This document shows positions 10,298-22,600 of a stretch of DNA of 64,000 bases, piece after piece. Below the pieces are notes generated by a model, which had not been told where the DNA came from, did not search any database, and was given only the letters and a program-made list of their open reading frames with translations. Both the position numbers and the translations under genes were made by a program. Each line of letters opens with the position of its first letter. Within the stretch, counting starts at the first letter, position 1. The stretch comes from a virus: IMG/VR virus record IMGVR_UViG_3300021085_000009, positions 62,001 through 126,000 of that record, one strand, 5' to 3'.

Positions 10298-13200
10298 CTA
10301 AACTAAGATGGAATGTCTAACAACCTTAAATTGCATTGAATCTGCAGATGCTGGAGTTGCAAGAAGTCTTATATTACCCGAAACTATATCAGCATCGAAT
10401 GTGGCCTCTGCAGCACTACCTGTAAATATTGTACCGTATTCTGTCATTGATGGAGTTGTACCATCATGTATTAAAAGTATTTCTGTAATCTGATATGTGC
10501 TATCAGTTGTGTTAGTAATTTGTACTGTAAATCTAGCTGATCTAAAATCGGCTGCAGGGAATGTATCTACCTGAGCCGCACTAGTCGCTGAAGTGTTAAC
10601 AGCGTATGTATCGATACCAGCATGATCCACTTGAAATTCTGATTTAACATTAGTGGAATTAAATCCATCACCTACTGCAACTCGGCCGGTTGATGTGTCC
10701 ATGTACATAAGACCAGTGTTTGTTCCACCAGTATTTCCACGGAACTCAAAGTCACCAGCTGCTGTACCCGTTGTTGCTTTCCAAGTTCCACCATAGTTTC
10801 TAAATTCACCAACTGATGCTGTATATACGTTAGAAGCAGATGTAATACCAGCGGTATTAAGATACATTCTTTGAGCACCGCCAGCAGAAAATCTTAACGT
10901 ATCTGCCTGGCTATCAATATACATTCCAGTATTTTGATCACTATCAAAAGTATAAGTTGGAGCAGCAGGAGTACCATTACTTGCTTTTATAGTATCCGAA
11001 TATACACTTAACCACTTCTTACCAGAAGAACCTAAATTATAATAACTATCTGTAGAAGATTGAAAAGACCTTTGAATTTCAATATGGTCTAGTGTATTAT
11101 TATATGCTATCTGAGCCCAAGCATTTCCTGCCGAGTTATAAAGTTTTAATGCGCTACCGTTATCAATTCTAATATCACCAGCAACATGTAGTTTATGAGT
11201 AGGAGCAGTCGTTCCGATTCCAACCTTACCGCCCCAAAGAGATATAGTCTCTAATGAGCCGGCGCTCATAAGCGCCATACGAGGACTGCCAGTGCCGTCT
11301 ACTCTAAGTTTTATACCTGCATAGTCCCAACCTGCGTTATTTGAAGCACCAAGTTTTAATCCCCAATTATCTTGGTTAGCTGCATAAGTGATAGGAGTAG
11401 AATATATTCCTCCAGCATGAATATGGAGTTTTTCAGTTGGCGAAGTTGTGCCAATTCCAACCTTGCCATCGCCTTTTATCATCATGTCTGTGCGATTGTC
11501 TGTTACGTTATGAAATCCTAAACCAACTGCACTTTGTAGTCCTATTCTAAATGTATCATGGTTGGTTCTTTCTAATCTTATTTGGTCTGCACTTGTGCCA
11601 GATATATGAAGCGCTGCTGATGGATTATTTGTACCAATTCCAAGATTTCCAGCTTCTGTAAGACGCATTAGTTCTGTACCAGAACTACTATTTCCGTTTA
11701 TATTCCATTCAAAAGATCGGTTTGTATCATCGTTATCACTATCAATATTAAATGTCATATTCTCAAAAGCATTGATATGACCACTGCTTGAATCAGCAGT
11801 ACCTAGGTATATTTCTCCGCCTAAAACACTAACAGTTCCAGAAGCAATAGTATTACCACTTGAATTTACATTTAATTTAGTAACACCACCAACTCTGAAT
11901 TCATGACCAGATACTGTTCCACCTAAAGAGCTTCTACCATAAGCTACAGCGGAACCGTTCCAATACATTAACTGAGTATCTCCGCCCGTTGCACCACCAC
12001 CAACAATAGCAGCACCAGAATTAATTTTAACCCCGGATCCTGCTGCACCACTTACATGAATACTTTTATTAATGTCCCATTCATCAGTTGTGCTTGCATA
12101 TGTGATTCTGGCATCTGTGTCAGATCCACAATCAACTGTAATCCCTGCACTATTTGCTGCTGCTTTGTTTGCAGATCCACTTGCAAGAGTAATATTCTTA
12201 TCGTCTACCGTTAATGTAGTAGAATTAATCGTTGTGGTAGTACCATCTATTTGTAGATTACCTGCTATAACGACAGTTCCTGTATCATCCCCATGAGCTG
12301 CAGGGTCAATCGTAAATGTGGAAGGACCTCTTAGGTATCCAGTTGTTGTGATATTGGCCGCACTAATATTTCTACTTGCATCGACAAAAGCAGATCCGCC
12401 TACTTCTATTGCTCCTCCTGCCGCTACTCTAAAGTAGTGGCCAGAACTATTCTCTGCTCTAATAGCATATCCTGAATCTTGTCTAATATCGAGTTTTGCA
12501 CCAGCAGTAGTATTTCCAATTGCTACGTTACCGTCTCCAGTAACTCGCATACGCTCAGAAGGTTCAGCAGAAGGGCCTGAAGTAGCAATAATTAAATCAT
12601 GGTCATTTGCTGTACTTTGAATCTCTGCCGCAAGGTAAGCACCTCGTACGGTATTTTGAATACCCCCTAAGAAAATACTACTTGCTTCTCCAGTGGAGCC
12701 AGAGTCATTTCCTCGTACAACTAGACCGTAAGCTTTATTTGCTGTTGCTTGAACTGAATACTCTATGTACTGGCGACCAAAAGTGTGTAGAGCAGGATTC
12801 GTTGATCTGTTTATTCGTACTAGCTCAGTGTCTGTACTTCCAATAAGCCCTCTAAACTCTAGTCTATCATTCTGCCCATTGTAATTAATTTTAAAGTTAC
12901 TTGTACCAGAGACTTCGGAAAATATAATTGTGCCATTCGGATTTGTGTTTGCTCCAGAATTATCAAGCAGAGTAATTGTTGGATCTGTTTTTGAAATAAG
13001 TAAATCACCGGATGTGGTAATAGCACCACTAGAGATAGTTCCAACTGAAATATTATCACCCGATTGGTAATATGTGGAATCTAAAATACCAGTAAAATTA
13101 CCTGCAGTAACAATTTTACTTCCTCCGGTTAGGTTTGCGGAAGTGGCCCAGTATGGTTCGTCATCTGTACCTTTACCAAAATACCTTGAGTTACCTGCAC

Positions 13201-14305
13201 TAAATTGTATACCAACTTGATTACTAGTAGGACTAGCTCTTTCTAATGTAAGAGGTGTTGCATTATTATTAGATGTTAAAACTGATAGACCATCAATATC
13301 TAATGAATCAGCTTGTACTTCTCCTGTTATGTCTATACCTAAGCTGGTTGTTGCTAGTTTTTGGTTTGCATTGTGATATAGATTTACACTACCACCATCA
13401 TAAGCTACCAAATAATTAGCACCCACTGAATTACTTACAACCAGTGACGTACCTTGTAAATACAAATTACCTGTGCCATTTTCTTTTATGTAACTATTAC
13501 TGCCATCATGGTAGATTTGTAAATCTGAAGAGTTACCAAATACTGCTTTGTCACCATCGCCGAAGTTTAAGTTAGCAGATGTAGTACCACCATCAAAAGT
13601 AATTGTTCCTGTAACATCTATACCTGTTGAGGTTGTTTCTAGCTTTTTAGAATTATCATAGAATAATTTAACTGCACCATTTTGTGTTGCAGTAAGCATA
13701 TCTTCATTTAATGCCACATTTCTTATAGCAAGTACATCTGAACCTATTAATAATTTACCAGTACCTGCATCTTTAATTACGCTATTGCTACCATTATGAT
13801 AGATTTGTAAGTCTTGAGAATCACCAAACTGTAATTTTTGATTATCATTAAAGTTTAAATTGTTTACAATAGAGACATCTGATTTATAAGCATGAATTTG
13901 AATTAAGTCGCCAGCATCTGCAGCAGTAGTTAATACTACCGATGTTCCATTAGTGCCAGTGTAATCTTGAGAAGAACCTTCATCAAGAAGAATACCATTC
14001 ATAAAGACTTGAACGGAAGGAGGAGTGCCTGTGTTATAGGCTAGAGTATTTGAATTATTGTCAGTACCAGAAAACGTTGTTTGGTTAGCAGTTGCTGTAT
14101 ATTCATACGCAATAAAGCTGGATGCTATTCCTGAGGCACTACCTCCAACCTCTACAATAGTATCAGTACCGCCTACGCTCTTCTTCATGTAGACTTTACC
14201 GTCTGCAGTATTAAGTGCGAGTTCCCCTAGGTTTAAATTAGATGTGCTGGGTATAGACCCACTGACGGCTGAGCGTCGTAAACGAATGTCTGATAATCTG
14301 GCCAA
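10298..14305 (-). CDS. Large tail-fibre-like structural protein (1335 aa)
   Basis: Starts at TTG, supported by AGGAG seven bases upstream and by an N-terminus (MARLSDIRLRRSAVSG) that looks complete. The N-terminal 60 residues include LGELALNTADGKVYMKK, a pattern seen at the N-termini of marine phage fibres and shared in outline with the 537-residue protein encoded next. The body has repeated beta modules such as LQIYHNGSNSYIK and VGIGT(T/N)(S/A)PTEKLH. There is no S74 chaperone, and the C-terminus reads FKVVRHSILV. It belongs to the same late block and has its own late promoter at 14386-14394. The role is inferred as a virion fibre or whisker component. Confidence 0.8.
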   Translation of the reverse strand: MARLSDIRLRRSAVSGSIPSTSNLNLGELALNTADGKVYMKKSVGGTDTIVEVGGSASGIASSFIAYEYTATANQTTFSGTDNNSNTLAYNTGTPPSVQVFMNGILLDEGSSQDYTGTNGTSVVLTTAADAGDLIQIHAYKSDVSIVNNLNFNDNQKLQFGDSQDLQIYHNGSNSVIKDAGTGKLLIGSDVLAIRNVALNEDMLTATQNGAVKLFYDNSKKLETTSTGIDVTGTITFDGGTTSANLNFGDGDKAVFGNSSDLQIYHDGSNSYIKENGTGNLYLQGTSLVVSNSVGANYLVAYDGGSVNLYHNANQKLATTSLGIDITGEVQADSLDIDGLSVLTSNNNATPLTLERASPTSNQVGIQFSAGNSRYFGKGTDDEPYWATSANLTGGSKIVTAGNFTGILDSTYYQSGDNISVGTISSGAITTSGDLLISKTDPTITLLDNSGANTNPNGTIIFSEVSGTSNFKINYNGQNDRLEFRGLIGSTDTELVRINRSTNPALHTFGRQYIEYSVQATANKAYGLVVRGNDSGSTGEASSIFLGGIQNTVRGAYLAAEIQSTANDHDLIIATSGPSAEPSERMRVTGDGNVAIGNTTAGAKLDIRQDSGYAIRAENSSGHYFRVAAGGAIEVGGSAFVDASRNISAANITTTGYLRGPSTFTIDPAAHGDDTGTVVIAGNLQIDGTTTTINSTTLTVDDKNITLASGSANKAAANSAGITVDCGSDTDARITYASTTDEWDINKSIHVSGAAGSGVKINSGAAIVGGGATGGDTQLMYWNGSAVAYGRSSLGGTVSGHEFRVGGVTKLNVNSSGNTIASGTVSVLGGEIYLGTADSSSGHINAFENMTFNIDSDNDDTNRSFEWNINGNSSSGTELMRLTEAGNLGIGTNNPSAALHISGTSADQIRLERTNHDTFRIGLQSAVGLGFHNVTDNRTDMMIKGDGKVGIGTTSPTEKLHIHAGGIYSTPITYAANQDNWGLKLGASNNAGWDYAGIKLRVDGTGSPRMALMSAGSLETISLWGGKVGIGTTAPTHKLHVAGDIRIDNGSALKLYNSAGNAWAQIAYNNTLDHIEIQRSFQSSTDSYYNLGSSGKKWLSVYSDTIKASNGTPAAPTYTFDSDQNTGMYIDSQADTLRFSAGGAQRMYLNTAGITSASNVYTASVGEFRNYGGTWKATTGTAAGDFEFRGNTGGTNTGLMYMDTSTGRVAVGDGFNSTNVKSEFQVDHAGIDTYAVNTSATSAAQVDTFPAADFRSARFTVQITNTTDSTYQITEILLIHDGTTPSMTEYGTIFTGSAAEATFDADIVSGNIRLLATPASADSMQFKVVRHSILV

Positions 14306-14385
14306 TGTTGGCTCCTATGTTTCAACTCTTATATAAGAGATATTAATTAAAAATAAAATTTCTGCTAATATATATTAGCGTATAT

Positions 14386-14394
14386 CTATTTATA
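14386..14394 (-). promoter_or_regulatory. Late promoter TATAAATAG
   Basis: Exact late-promoter element in the 115-base gap between two fibre genes. It lies 80 bases upstream of the TTG start at 14305, so the leader would be long. Confidence 0.7.
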
Positions 14395-14420
14395 ATGTTT
14401 AGGAAGCCAATTGCTATGTT

Positions 14421-16034
14421 TTAGTAAGTTCCGCCATCTATTACATCAGAAGCGAATGGAACACCTGAACCATTAAACTGAATCAGATCTCCTTGAGTAC
14501 CAGTTACTTGCGATAAAGCAGTACCTGCACCGTTTGATATAAATACACCGTTACCTGTAAAGCTTGATACTCCAGTACCACCGTGAACAACTGCAAGGTC
14601 ATTACCAAGTGTTACAGTTCCTGATACATCTAGGTTACCATTAAGATCAAGGTCTGCATTTACTTCAACTTCATTAGTAGCTGAATCAAGTACTAACTTA
14701 CCAGCCGTTGTGGTAATAGTTTGGTCATCAGCAATACCAACTGTGATATTACCAAGATCAGCACCTGTACCATAAATGTTTCCAAATTCAGCATCACTCC
14801 ATGGTGCGGAAGCGTCTTCTCCACCACTTAAATCTTCGTCTTTAGTAAATACAAATCTTTCTGTTTGTATATCAAATCCAAAGAATCCAGTAGCAACTGC
14901 AGAACCAGTTCCCCATTTAAATCTTACACCACGATCAAGACCATCTGATGTATTTGAAGAAGTGTTATCTGCTAATGCGATTACTGGGTCGTCTAATGTT
15001 ACAGTTGTTGATTCAACTGTGGTTGTTGTACCTTGTACTGTAAGGTTACCCGAAATAACTACGTTATCTGTAAGACCATTACCAAGATTAATAGAAGAGC
15101 CATTGACATTTAAGTTGCCATCAATAACTGTATTACCAGTAGCACCTGCGACTGTTAATTTGTTTGAACCTACTACTAAATCTGTTGTTACTGTTAAATC
15201 GTTTCCTACAGTAACATCATTAGGTAATCCAACTACGACTTTTACATCTGTACCTACTTTAGTTACAGCAGTTTCAATTTCATTAGTTGTTCCAAGTATC
15301 TGTAAATCATCTGTTAGAATATCTACATCTTGTGCACCAGTATCACCGTCAACTGTTAATGCTGTTGCAACAGCAACTTGGTTAGCAGCTATTAAACGAC
15401 CTTGTTGGTCAACTGTAAAGGTTGGAATTTGTGTAGCTGAACCATAAGACCCTGGAGTTACTGCAGTATCATCTAGGTCAATTTCAATTGTATTACCTGA
15501 ACCGGTTGTTGTAATACCAGTATCACCTGAAATAGTAAGTGTTTCTGAATCAAGGTCAATAGATAATGCACCACCATTATCACCTTGGAAGTCTAAGTCT
15601 TGTGCTGTAACAACACTATCAATATATGTCTTAGCGGCTAGTGCTGTAACTAACTGAGAGTTAGTAGCACCTGCTAAAGTTGTTGATGTTGATATGCTTG
15701 TTACTACTTGACCTGAACCTCCAGTTGCTTCAAGAGCAAGAGATCCAATATTTAATTCTGTTACATGTTTATTAACATCTACGATTAACGCTTTATTGGC
15801 TGTTGTAGCACCATGTACATGATCGAGTAATCCTACAAAATACTTACCGCCAATTAAATCGACACTAGAAGCAACCCCACCAGATTCTGTTCCAGTACCA
15901 ATATATAATCTATCACCATTGTTTGCTTGTGTACCAGCTACATATGAGTATGCTAATTCACCTGTTTTAATATTACTAGGGGCATTGGTGGTTGCACCCG
16001 TAGTTAAGATTTTTATTCTTGTTAAATTAGCCAC
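14421..16034 (-). CDS. Fibre-like structural protein (537 aa)
   Basis: GTG start at 16034 overlaps the TAG of the upstream 82-residue gene by one base, and GGAGG lies about ten bases upstream, so the two are probably translationally coupled. The N-terminus MANLTRIKILTTG is followed by KTGELAYSYVAGT and DRLYIGTG. Later come repeated beta units such as LTVDGDTGAQDVDI and GNLTVQGTTTTV, also found in the 2155-residue fibre. It ends in DGGTY; the upstream gene product ends in IGGTY. Family members occur in marine T4-like phages as virion proteins. The specific role is not known. Confidence 0.8.
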   Translation of the reverse strand: MANLTRIKILTTGATTNAPSNIKTGELAYSYVAGTQANNGDRLYIGTGTESGGVASSVDLIGGKYFVGLLDHVHGATTANKALIVDVNKHVTELNIGSLALEATGGSGQVVTSISTSTTLAGATNSQLVTALAAKTYIDSVVTAQDLDFQGDNGGALSIDLDSETLTISGDTGITTTGSGNTIEIDLDDTAVTPGSYGSATQIPTFTVDQQGRLIAANQVAVATALTVDGDTGAQDVDILTDDLQILGTTNEIETAVTKVGTDVKVVVGLPNDVTVGNDLTVTTDLVVGSNKLTVAGATGNTVIDGNLNVNGSSINLGNGLTDNVVISGNLTVQGTTTTVESTTVTLDDPVIALADNTSSNTSDGLDRGVRFKWGTGSAVATGFFGFDIQTERFVFTKDEDLSGGEDASAPWSDAEFGNIYGTGADLGNITVGIADDQTITTTAGKLVLDSATNEVEVNADLDLNGNLDVSGTVTLGNDLAVVHGGTGVSSFTGNGVFISNGAGTALSQVTGTQGDLIQFNGSGVPFASDVIDGGTY

Positions 16035-16282
16035 TAGTATGTGCCTCCAATTATATTGAGATTTTGATTCTCTAAACTTGTTATGACTTCGTATTTACCC
16101 GAAGATCCATTTCTTTGTAGCATTCCGCCATCAGGATTTCCATTAACAGTTACGTCTGTTAGATCTCCTAGCGTTAATTCGAAATTACCAACCGTTACAG
16201 ACTTAGCTTGTATTTCTTGTTGAGCTTTAGATTTACCTTTAACTCTTCCGCCTGTCTGAATTTTTGCTTTCATGTTAGCCAT
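16034..16282 (-). CDS. Small structural-block protein (82 aa)
   Basis: A basic N-terminus (MANMKAKIQTGGRVKGKSK) precedes a short beta-rich domain containing LTLGDLTDVTVNG and a C-terminus ending GGTY. The phrase resembles segments found in phage fibre proteins, so it may be a small fibre-associated or connector protein. It lies between a 110-residue virion protein and the 537-residue fibre-like protein and overlaps the latter's start by one base. No enzymatic motif is visible. Confidence 0.7.
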   Translation of the reverse strand: MANMKAKIQTGGRVKGKSKAQQEIQAKSVTVGNFELTLGDLTDVTVNGNPDGGMLQRNGSSGKYEVITSLENQNLNIIGGTY

Positions 16283-16294
16283 TTATTCTTTACC

Positions 16295-16627
16295 TTATCT
16301 TGTTACACCTGGTGAAACTTCTACTTGTCCTTCTAAAACTCTTGTAACGACTCCTGTAGATGATGTAATTTCGACATCATATACATATCGTCCAGCCTTC
16401 ATAGCATTAGTAGTAGAAGCATCTAGAAGTAACTTAATAGTTCCAGCACTTGTATTAAATACCGTTGCAACAAAGGCTACAGCTGTAGAGGAACTAAAGT
16501 TTTTTCTAATCTGTCCTGCTACAGTGTAATTCGTTAAATTTAATATAGCATCTTCCGCATCAGTAATATCTACTTTTATATCAAAGGTACTACCTTGGTC
16601 AATATTTAAATTTGAGTATATAGCCAT
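16295..16627 (-). CDS. Conserved virion protein, single beta domain (110 aa)
   Basis: One compact beta-rich domain: MAIYSNLNIDQGSTF, then LTNYTVAGQIRK, then AGRYVYDVEI and a C-terminus VLEGQVEVSPGVTR. From memory, very similar short proteins sit among the fibre genes of marine T4-like phages. The pattern (Asp-Gln-Gly-Ser, GRYVYDVEI) resembles baseplate-upper-protein or Ig-like domains. A late promoter at 16642-16650 places it among late virion genes. The function is not known beyond a probable structural role. Confidence 0.75.
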   Translation of the reverse strand: MAIYSNLNIDQGSTFDIKVDITDAEDAILNLTNYTVAGQIRKNFSSSTAVAFVATVFNTSAGTIKLLLDASTTNAMKAGRYVYDVEITSSTGVVTRVLEGQVEVSPGVTR

Positions 16628-16637
16628 TAACTTTTAC

Positions 16638-19600
16638 CTATCTATTTATACTTTTAAGATTTTCAATCTCATCTCTAAGATATTTATTTTCTTCTTTTAA
16701 TTCTTTTATTGCTTCAATAAAGAATGCAGATAGTTGGTTATAATCTACAACTTTATGTGTCTCATCAGTACCAAGTGTTTCTACTTCTTTAACAGCACTT
16801 GGGATTACCTTTTCCATGTTTTGAGCAATTACACCAGCTGAAGCTTTACCATCTTTCTTCCAATTAAATGTTACACCATCTAATTGTGAAACTAATTCTA
16901 AGGCACCTTCAACTTTTTGGATGTTATCTTTTAGTTTAGCATCTGATGCAGTAGTATTTGAGACTGCAACAATATCGTCGGAAGCATGAAATGTTCCATC
17001 ATTGCCAAACCTGAATTCTTCTCGCATACTGCCACTTACTTCAGCATTAATACTAATCCTAGAATTGCCCGTCCCGCCGGTGCCAACAATTTCAATAGCT
17101 GGGCCCATACTGTGATCCCAATGGAAACCGCCGCCACCACTTCCCATTGAAAGTTTGGATAATCCCTGAGGATACATGTAGTAACTAGTAGTACCGATAT
17201 ATGATACATCACCTCTTAGATCGCTCTCTACACTAAATACTGTACCATTAAGATCTAATCCGCCACCTGCAGAATATGTTGTATTACTGTCTACTAAAGT
17301 AATTGTTGTATTACCTGATTGATCAACTGTAAATGCTTGATTAGATATTCCAGGTTGGACTATAGTAATTGTACCATTATTTGCCGCACTTGGTATACTA
17401 GGTTTACTCGTTAAATCACTGTAATCATAACCAGTACACCTTGATAAATCCCCTTGGAAGTTAAAGTTAACATCACCTAAGATATTTGTGCTTGGATCAT
17501 ACATCATACCAGGATCGTATTTTAATGATTTGTTTCCTGATGAGTTAACGCTTACAAACGTAGGGTAATGTACTCCAGCTGTTCCTGCAGTTTGCGTGGT
17601 ATATATGTTTGAGCTATTAGTTGCACTTGTTGCTGTAGATGCATGTGTTGCGGTATCGGCATTTCCTTCTAGATCACCATCAAATTTTGTTGCTGTAATT
17701 TCAGCAAAACCATGAAGATGAGCTGTATGTGGATTATAATTAAAGTGAGAATTGTCAGTATCAATATAAGGCCTTTGATATGATGAACCATTGAGTGTAC
17801 CAAAGTATACTTGATAATTAGCATTAGTATTTGTTTCATCAACATTAATGTTATGAGCATTTGTTGCTGTCGTTGCTGTCGTTGCTGTTGTAGCATTACC
17901 ACTTAAAGCACCACTAAATGTTGTAGCATATAGAGTATTTGTATCCATCCTTGCAGTTATTCCTGAAGTTGAATAAACATTACCCTGGGTATTAATACCA
18001 TTATGAGAACCTAAAATTCTCATAACAGTGGTACTATTATATTGGTTTACATACACCTTATCAGAATTAGTAGCATTAGTAGCATTAGTAGCACTTCCAG
18101 CTGTTGTAGCTGTTGTAGCACTTCCAGCTGTTGTAGCAGATGTGGCTGTTGTAGCATTACCTGATAAAGCACCAATAAATGTAGTCGCAGATATTGTATT
18201 ATCATTCGGCTGAAATGTTATTCCAGCAGTAGAATATAGAGTATCACCACTATGCCAAACTGCGCGGTAATTGCTGTTTGCATTTGAATCATTAACATCT
18301 ACTGTATCAGCCCAAGTAGCTGTATCAGCATTTCCTTCTAGAGCACCATCAAATTTTGTTGCTGAAATTTCAGCAAAACCATGAAGATGATTTGTGCTTG
18401 GATTATAGTTAAAGTGGCCATTATCAGTATCGATATATTGTCTATTATATCCAGCATTGTTGTTAGCACTAAATGTTACTTGGTAGTTAGTATTACCATT
18501 TGCTTCGTCAATATTAATGTTATCAGCATTTGTTGCATGACCAACACTTGTAATATCTTTACTAACAAGATCAGTAATATGTCCAAATCCATCAAGAGTA
18601 ATATCTTGGATAACATTGTTACCGCTATTATTAACACTGGCTTGACTTGAAGTATCTGCGTGAGATACGCTAAAAGTACTAGCGCCCGATTGATTAGCTG
18701 ACCAGTTAGTATCACCACCAAGAGATATACCACTGCCAGATGCTGTTGTAACTGTGGTAGTTCCGTCACCTATTACAACAGCAGCACTAGTTGCACCAGT
18801 TACGTGACCGTATGTATCAAAGGTTAAATCTTGTATAAATGTATTACCAGAATTATTAATATCAGCTTGACTTGATGTATCAGCATGATTAATAGAAATA
18901 TGATCTGATGATGCACTAACCGATAATGTAATACCAGAGTTTCCAGCATCAAGATAAAGAGTATCATTGTTATTATCTGCTACTACTGTTCCTAGTACGC
19001 TATCTGCTAAATTCCTAACTACGATATTCTTAAAGATATTCTGTGATGAACCTTTATCTGTATTTGTAACAGCAAAGGTAAGATCGAATGGATCTGCATC
19101 TGAACCAGGAGAAGTGTCTGTCCAATTAATATCAATGGATGCACCTGAACCAGCACCTTCAACGAATTTCCATTCTTTACCTTGAGTAATAGATAGTTCA
19201 GTACCATCTCCGTCTTCTACTTGGAATGATTGAATATATCTAGTATCGAAGTTTCCAGTTTGAATATTTGTTAAATGACCTCTGTCATCAACAACAAGTC
19301 CTGAAACATATATACCATTCTGTGTTGAAAGGTTACCGTATGCTCCGTTTAATGTGGAAGTATCAGAGTGATTAATTGTAATCGTATCGCCAGATCTTGC
19401 TGACTCTAGCATCGTGCCGCCATGAATAGTTAGTGTATCATTATTACTATTTGCTACAGCTGTACCGCTATCAGTTGCAATATTTTTCCAGATATACTGT
19501 GATGAACCTCTATCGGTATTATTATATGTTACAGCAAATCCTGATACGCTTTCGCTTAATCCAGCTCCTGCACTAAATGTTAAATTATCACCAGGACCAA

Positions 19601-22600
19601 AAGAAACACCCTCAATATTAGGAGTATCTAGTGTAGCAGTAGAAAGAATTAATGATCCATCTGCTTCCCATCTATCAGTTGCAAAGTTATATACAATTGA
19701 GTGAGCACCTGTTACTCCACCAGCCGCGTTACTATGAACACCAGCGAATGGTTTTGTTTCGAGTCCAAATCCGCCAGTTGTTGGTTCAGTTGAACCTAAA
19801 TTGTTACCTGCTAAAATTAAAGTATCTTCTACTTCTAGTGTTGAAACATTTAATTTAGTTTCAGTTCCATTAACATATAGATCACCTGTAACTGTTAAAT
19901 CATTTGCGATTGTTACATCATTCGGTAATCCAACAGTAACAGCTCTTCCTTCTGTTCCTGAACCAGTTACCTCAACTTCATTTGCAGTTCCTGCTATTGT
20001 TGCAACATAATTACCAGATGTTTTAGTTCCTAGTGTTACAGCATTGGTCGCAATCTTTCCAGTAGTAACTGCAAGGTTTGCAATCATTCCAGTCGCAACA
20101 CCAAGTGCTTTAACCTTTAAACCGTCCGAACTAATTTCAAGTGAAGTACCATTGAGGTTAACATCAAGATCCCAATAACCAGATAGGTCTGGTGATGTAC
20201 CAGTTTGTACCCAAGTAGTAGTAAGTCCATTACTAGCACTACTGCTAATTAAATGCCTAGCATTATAGAAGTTAACAAGAGGTGATGTTACTGTAGTACC
20301 ATCGTTCTTCATTCCAACCACTGTCCATGCTCTTGATGGATCAGCTGATACTTTTGTTTCGTCCCATTGCAGTTTAACATCGTGATCGTTACTACCAGAA
20401 ATATGATCTCTATCTACTTGTAATCCCATTTGAGTACTAATGTTAGCATCTAATTTTAAGAATGCTGATCCGAAGTTTGCAACTCCACCTGCTGATGAGA
20501 ATAACACAGTAGCATCTGAGAAATCAACCTGTGTTCCATTTCTATATTTTATTAGATCAGATCCACCATCTTCTCCGATGTTCATATTACCAGTAAAATC
20601 TATTGTAGTAGCATCGACTGATAAATTGTTATTAACTGTCATTGCATTACTGAAAGTTTTAGCTCCAGCAATTGTCTGTGCACCTGAAGTTCTAACAACT
20701 GTGCTATCAACTGATATTGATCTATTCGCTGTTAGGTTTCCAATAGTAGTAGTAATACCGCTACCGCCAGATAAAGTAATTGCTCTAAGAGTATTAAGTT
20801 CTCCATCGTTAGAAACAATAGCACCACTTAGGTTATCTAATACTCCGAATATTGTAGCAGATTTATGTGCGTGAGTTCCGCCACTGTGTGTAATACCATT
20901 TGTCGTATTAACTGGTCCAAGGTCTGCTACGATAGCTTGGATTGCGTTTGTAATATTTGTCTGTCCGTTTGTTGAGTGATCGGCAAGTGAACTAAATGCG
21001 TTACCACCAACTCCAACTTCGTCATGTAACTCGTTAAGTGCTAACTTAATATTATTAGTATTTGTAAATTTACCATTAAGGTTTCCAATATCTAATACAC
21101 CACCAATAGTAGTATTACCATCAACCTGTAGCGTAGAAGCCATATCTACTGCGCCATCAATGTCAACAACATCTAGGTTAGAAACACCATCAACATCTAA
21201 GACTCCATGAATAGTCGCATTAGTAGAAACATCTACTGAGCCGTTTAAATCTAAGTTGCCATCAATGGTTGTACCATTTAATGTTGTAGTACTATCTACG
21301 TTAAATGTTCCAGCAACTTGTGTGTTACCATTTGATTCGTCTACCTTGAAAGTAGCATTACTATATTGAGTACCACCAACTCTAAAGTTACCGTCGACAC
21401 CAACTGTTCCGTCTACTTCTAAATTTCTATCAATTTGTGTATCACCGGTTGCAGCATCAACATTGAATTTATTAGCACCTACTCTTAGGCTACCATCTAT
21501 TCCTGCTGTACCATCAACTTCTAAATTATTTTCTACTGTTACATTATTAGCAAATGTTGCATTAGCACCACTACCTGTAAGCATTGTAGTAGTACCAGAT
21601 TTAATAACTAGATTAGTACCAGAACTAGTTAAAGCACCATATTGACTAGCACCAGGACCATCATTTAATTTTATATCACCACCATCAGCATCTAATACAA
21701 TATCACCTGATGAGTTAATTGTAAATGCACCTGAATTAATTGTAAATGCATTTGAACCTGCACTAATCTCATGTGTTGATGCGTCGAATACTGATTCAAT
21801 TTCATTAACTGCACCAATTAATCCGTGAGTAGTCTGTGCAGTTGTTAATGTATAGTTACCTAAACTACCTCTTACTGCAGTTTCTATTTCGTTAATAGAT
21901 CCAACCAATGTAGATTTTACTGTTGTTCCTAATCCAGTAATATCACCAATGTCGCCTTGAATTTCTTGAATACCGGTAACAGCTGTTGTTGAAGAATACC
22001 CTGCAGCATTATTAATATCATTGTGATCACCAAGTTCAGCTCTTAATTCTTCAATAGCATCTTGGAATCCACCAGAAGATAATCCAGTAAATGATACATT
22101 AGTAGTACCATATAAATCTGTTTCGTGTTCGTTAATTGATAATACTAAATCATTAGCAGATGTAGCTAAGTTTTCAGTAACACCAACATCATCTTGAAGT
22201 TCGTTAATAGCAGCAATAACGTCCATACTAAATATTTTAATATCGTCATTGGCTGCAGCTGGTGTATTTAATTCAATACCATTTCCGTATGTTGTATCAT
22301 AGTTAACAACAGCACCATGCTTATTACCAGCAATTACTGATGATTGTCCAAGAACTCTTATATCATCACTATCAACAAATGAACCACTACTTACTTTAAG
22401 TAGCATTTCGGTTGCAGTAGTTCTTAAAATAGTACCATACCAAGCAGAAGTTGATTCTACACTTGCCTGTGTAGATAATTGGCTGCTGTGAATATAAACA
22501 GTACGGCCTTCAACAAATTCTGTTACAGTAGGATTTCCAGTTAAAGGAATCCTAGCTCTTAAATTAATACCGTGGAATCCATTTACTGCAGTTGTGCTTT

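Noticed and set aside
14776-15447. 223-codon plus-strand frame inside the 537-residue fibre-like gene
   Set aside because: Long antisense frames arise in Thr/Val/Asn-rich repetitive fibre genes; the composition is the complement of the sense repeats and there is no ribosome site.
20440-20874. 144-codon plus-strand frame in the 2155-residue fibre gene
   Set aside because: Antisense shadow of a repetitive gene; no start signals or recognisable domain.
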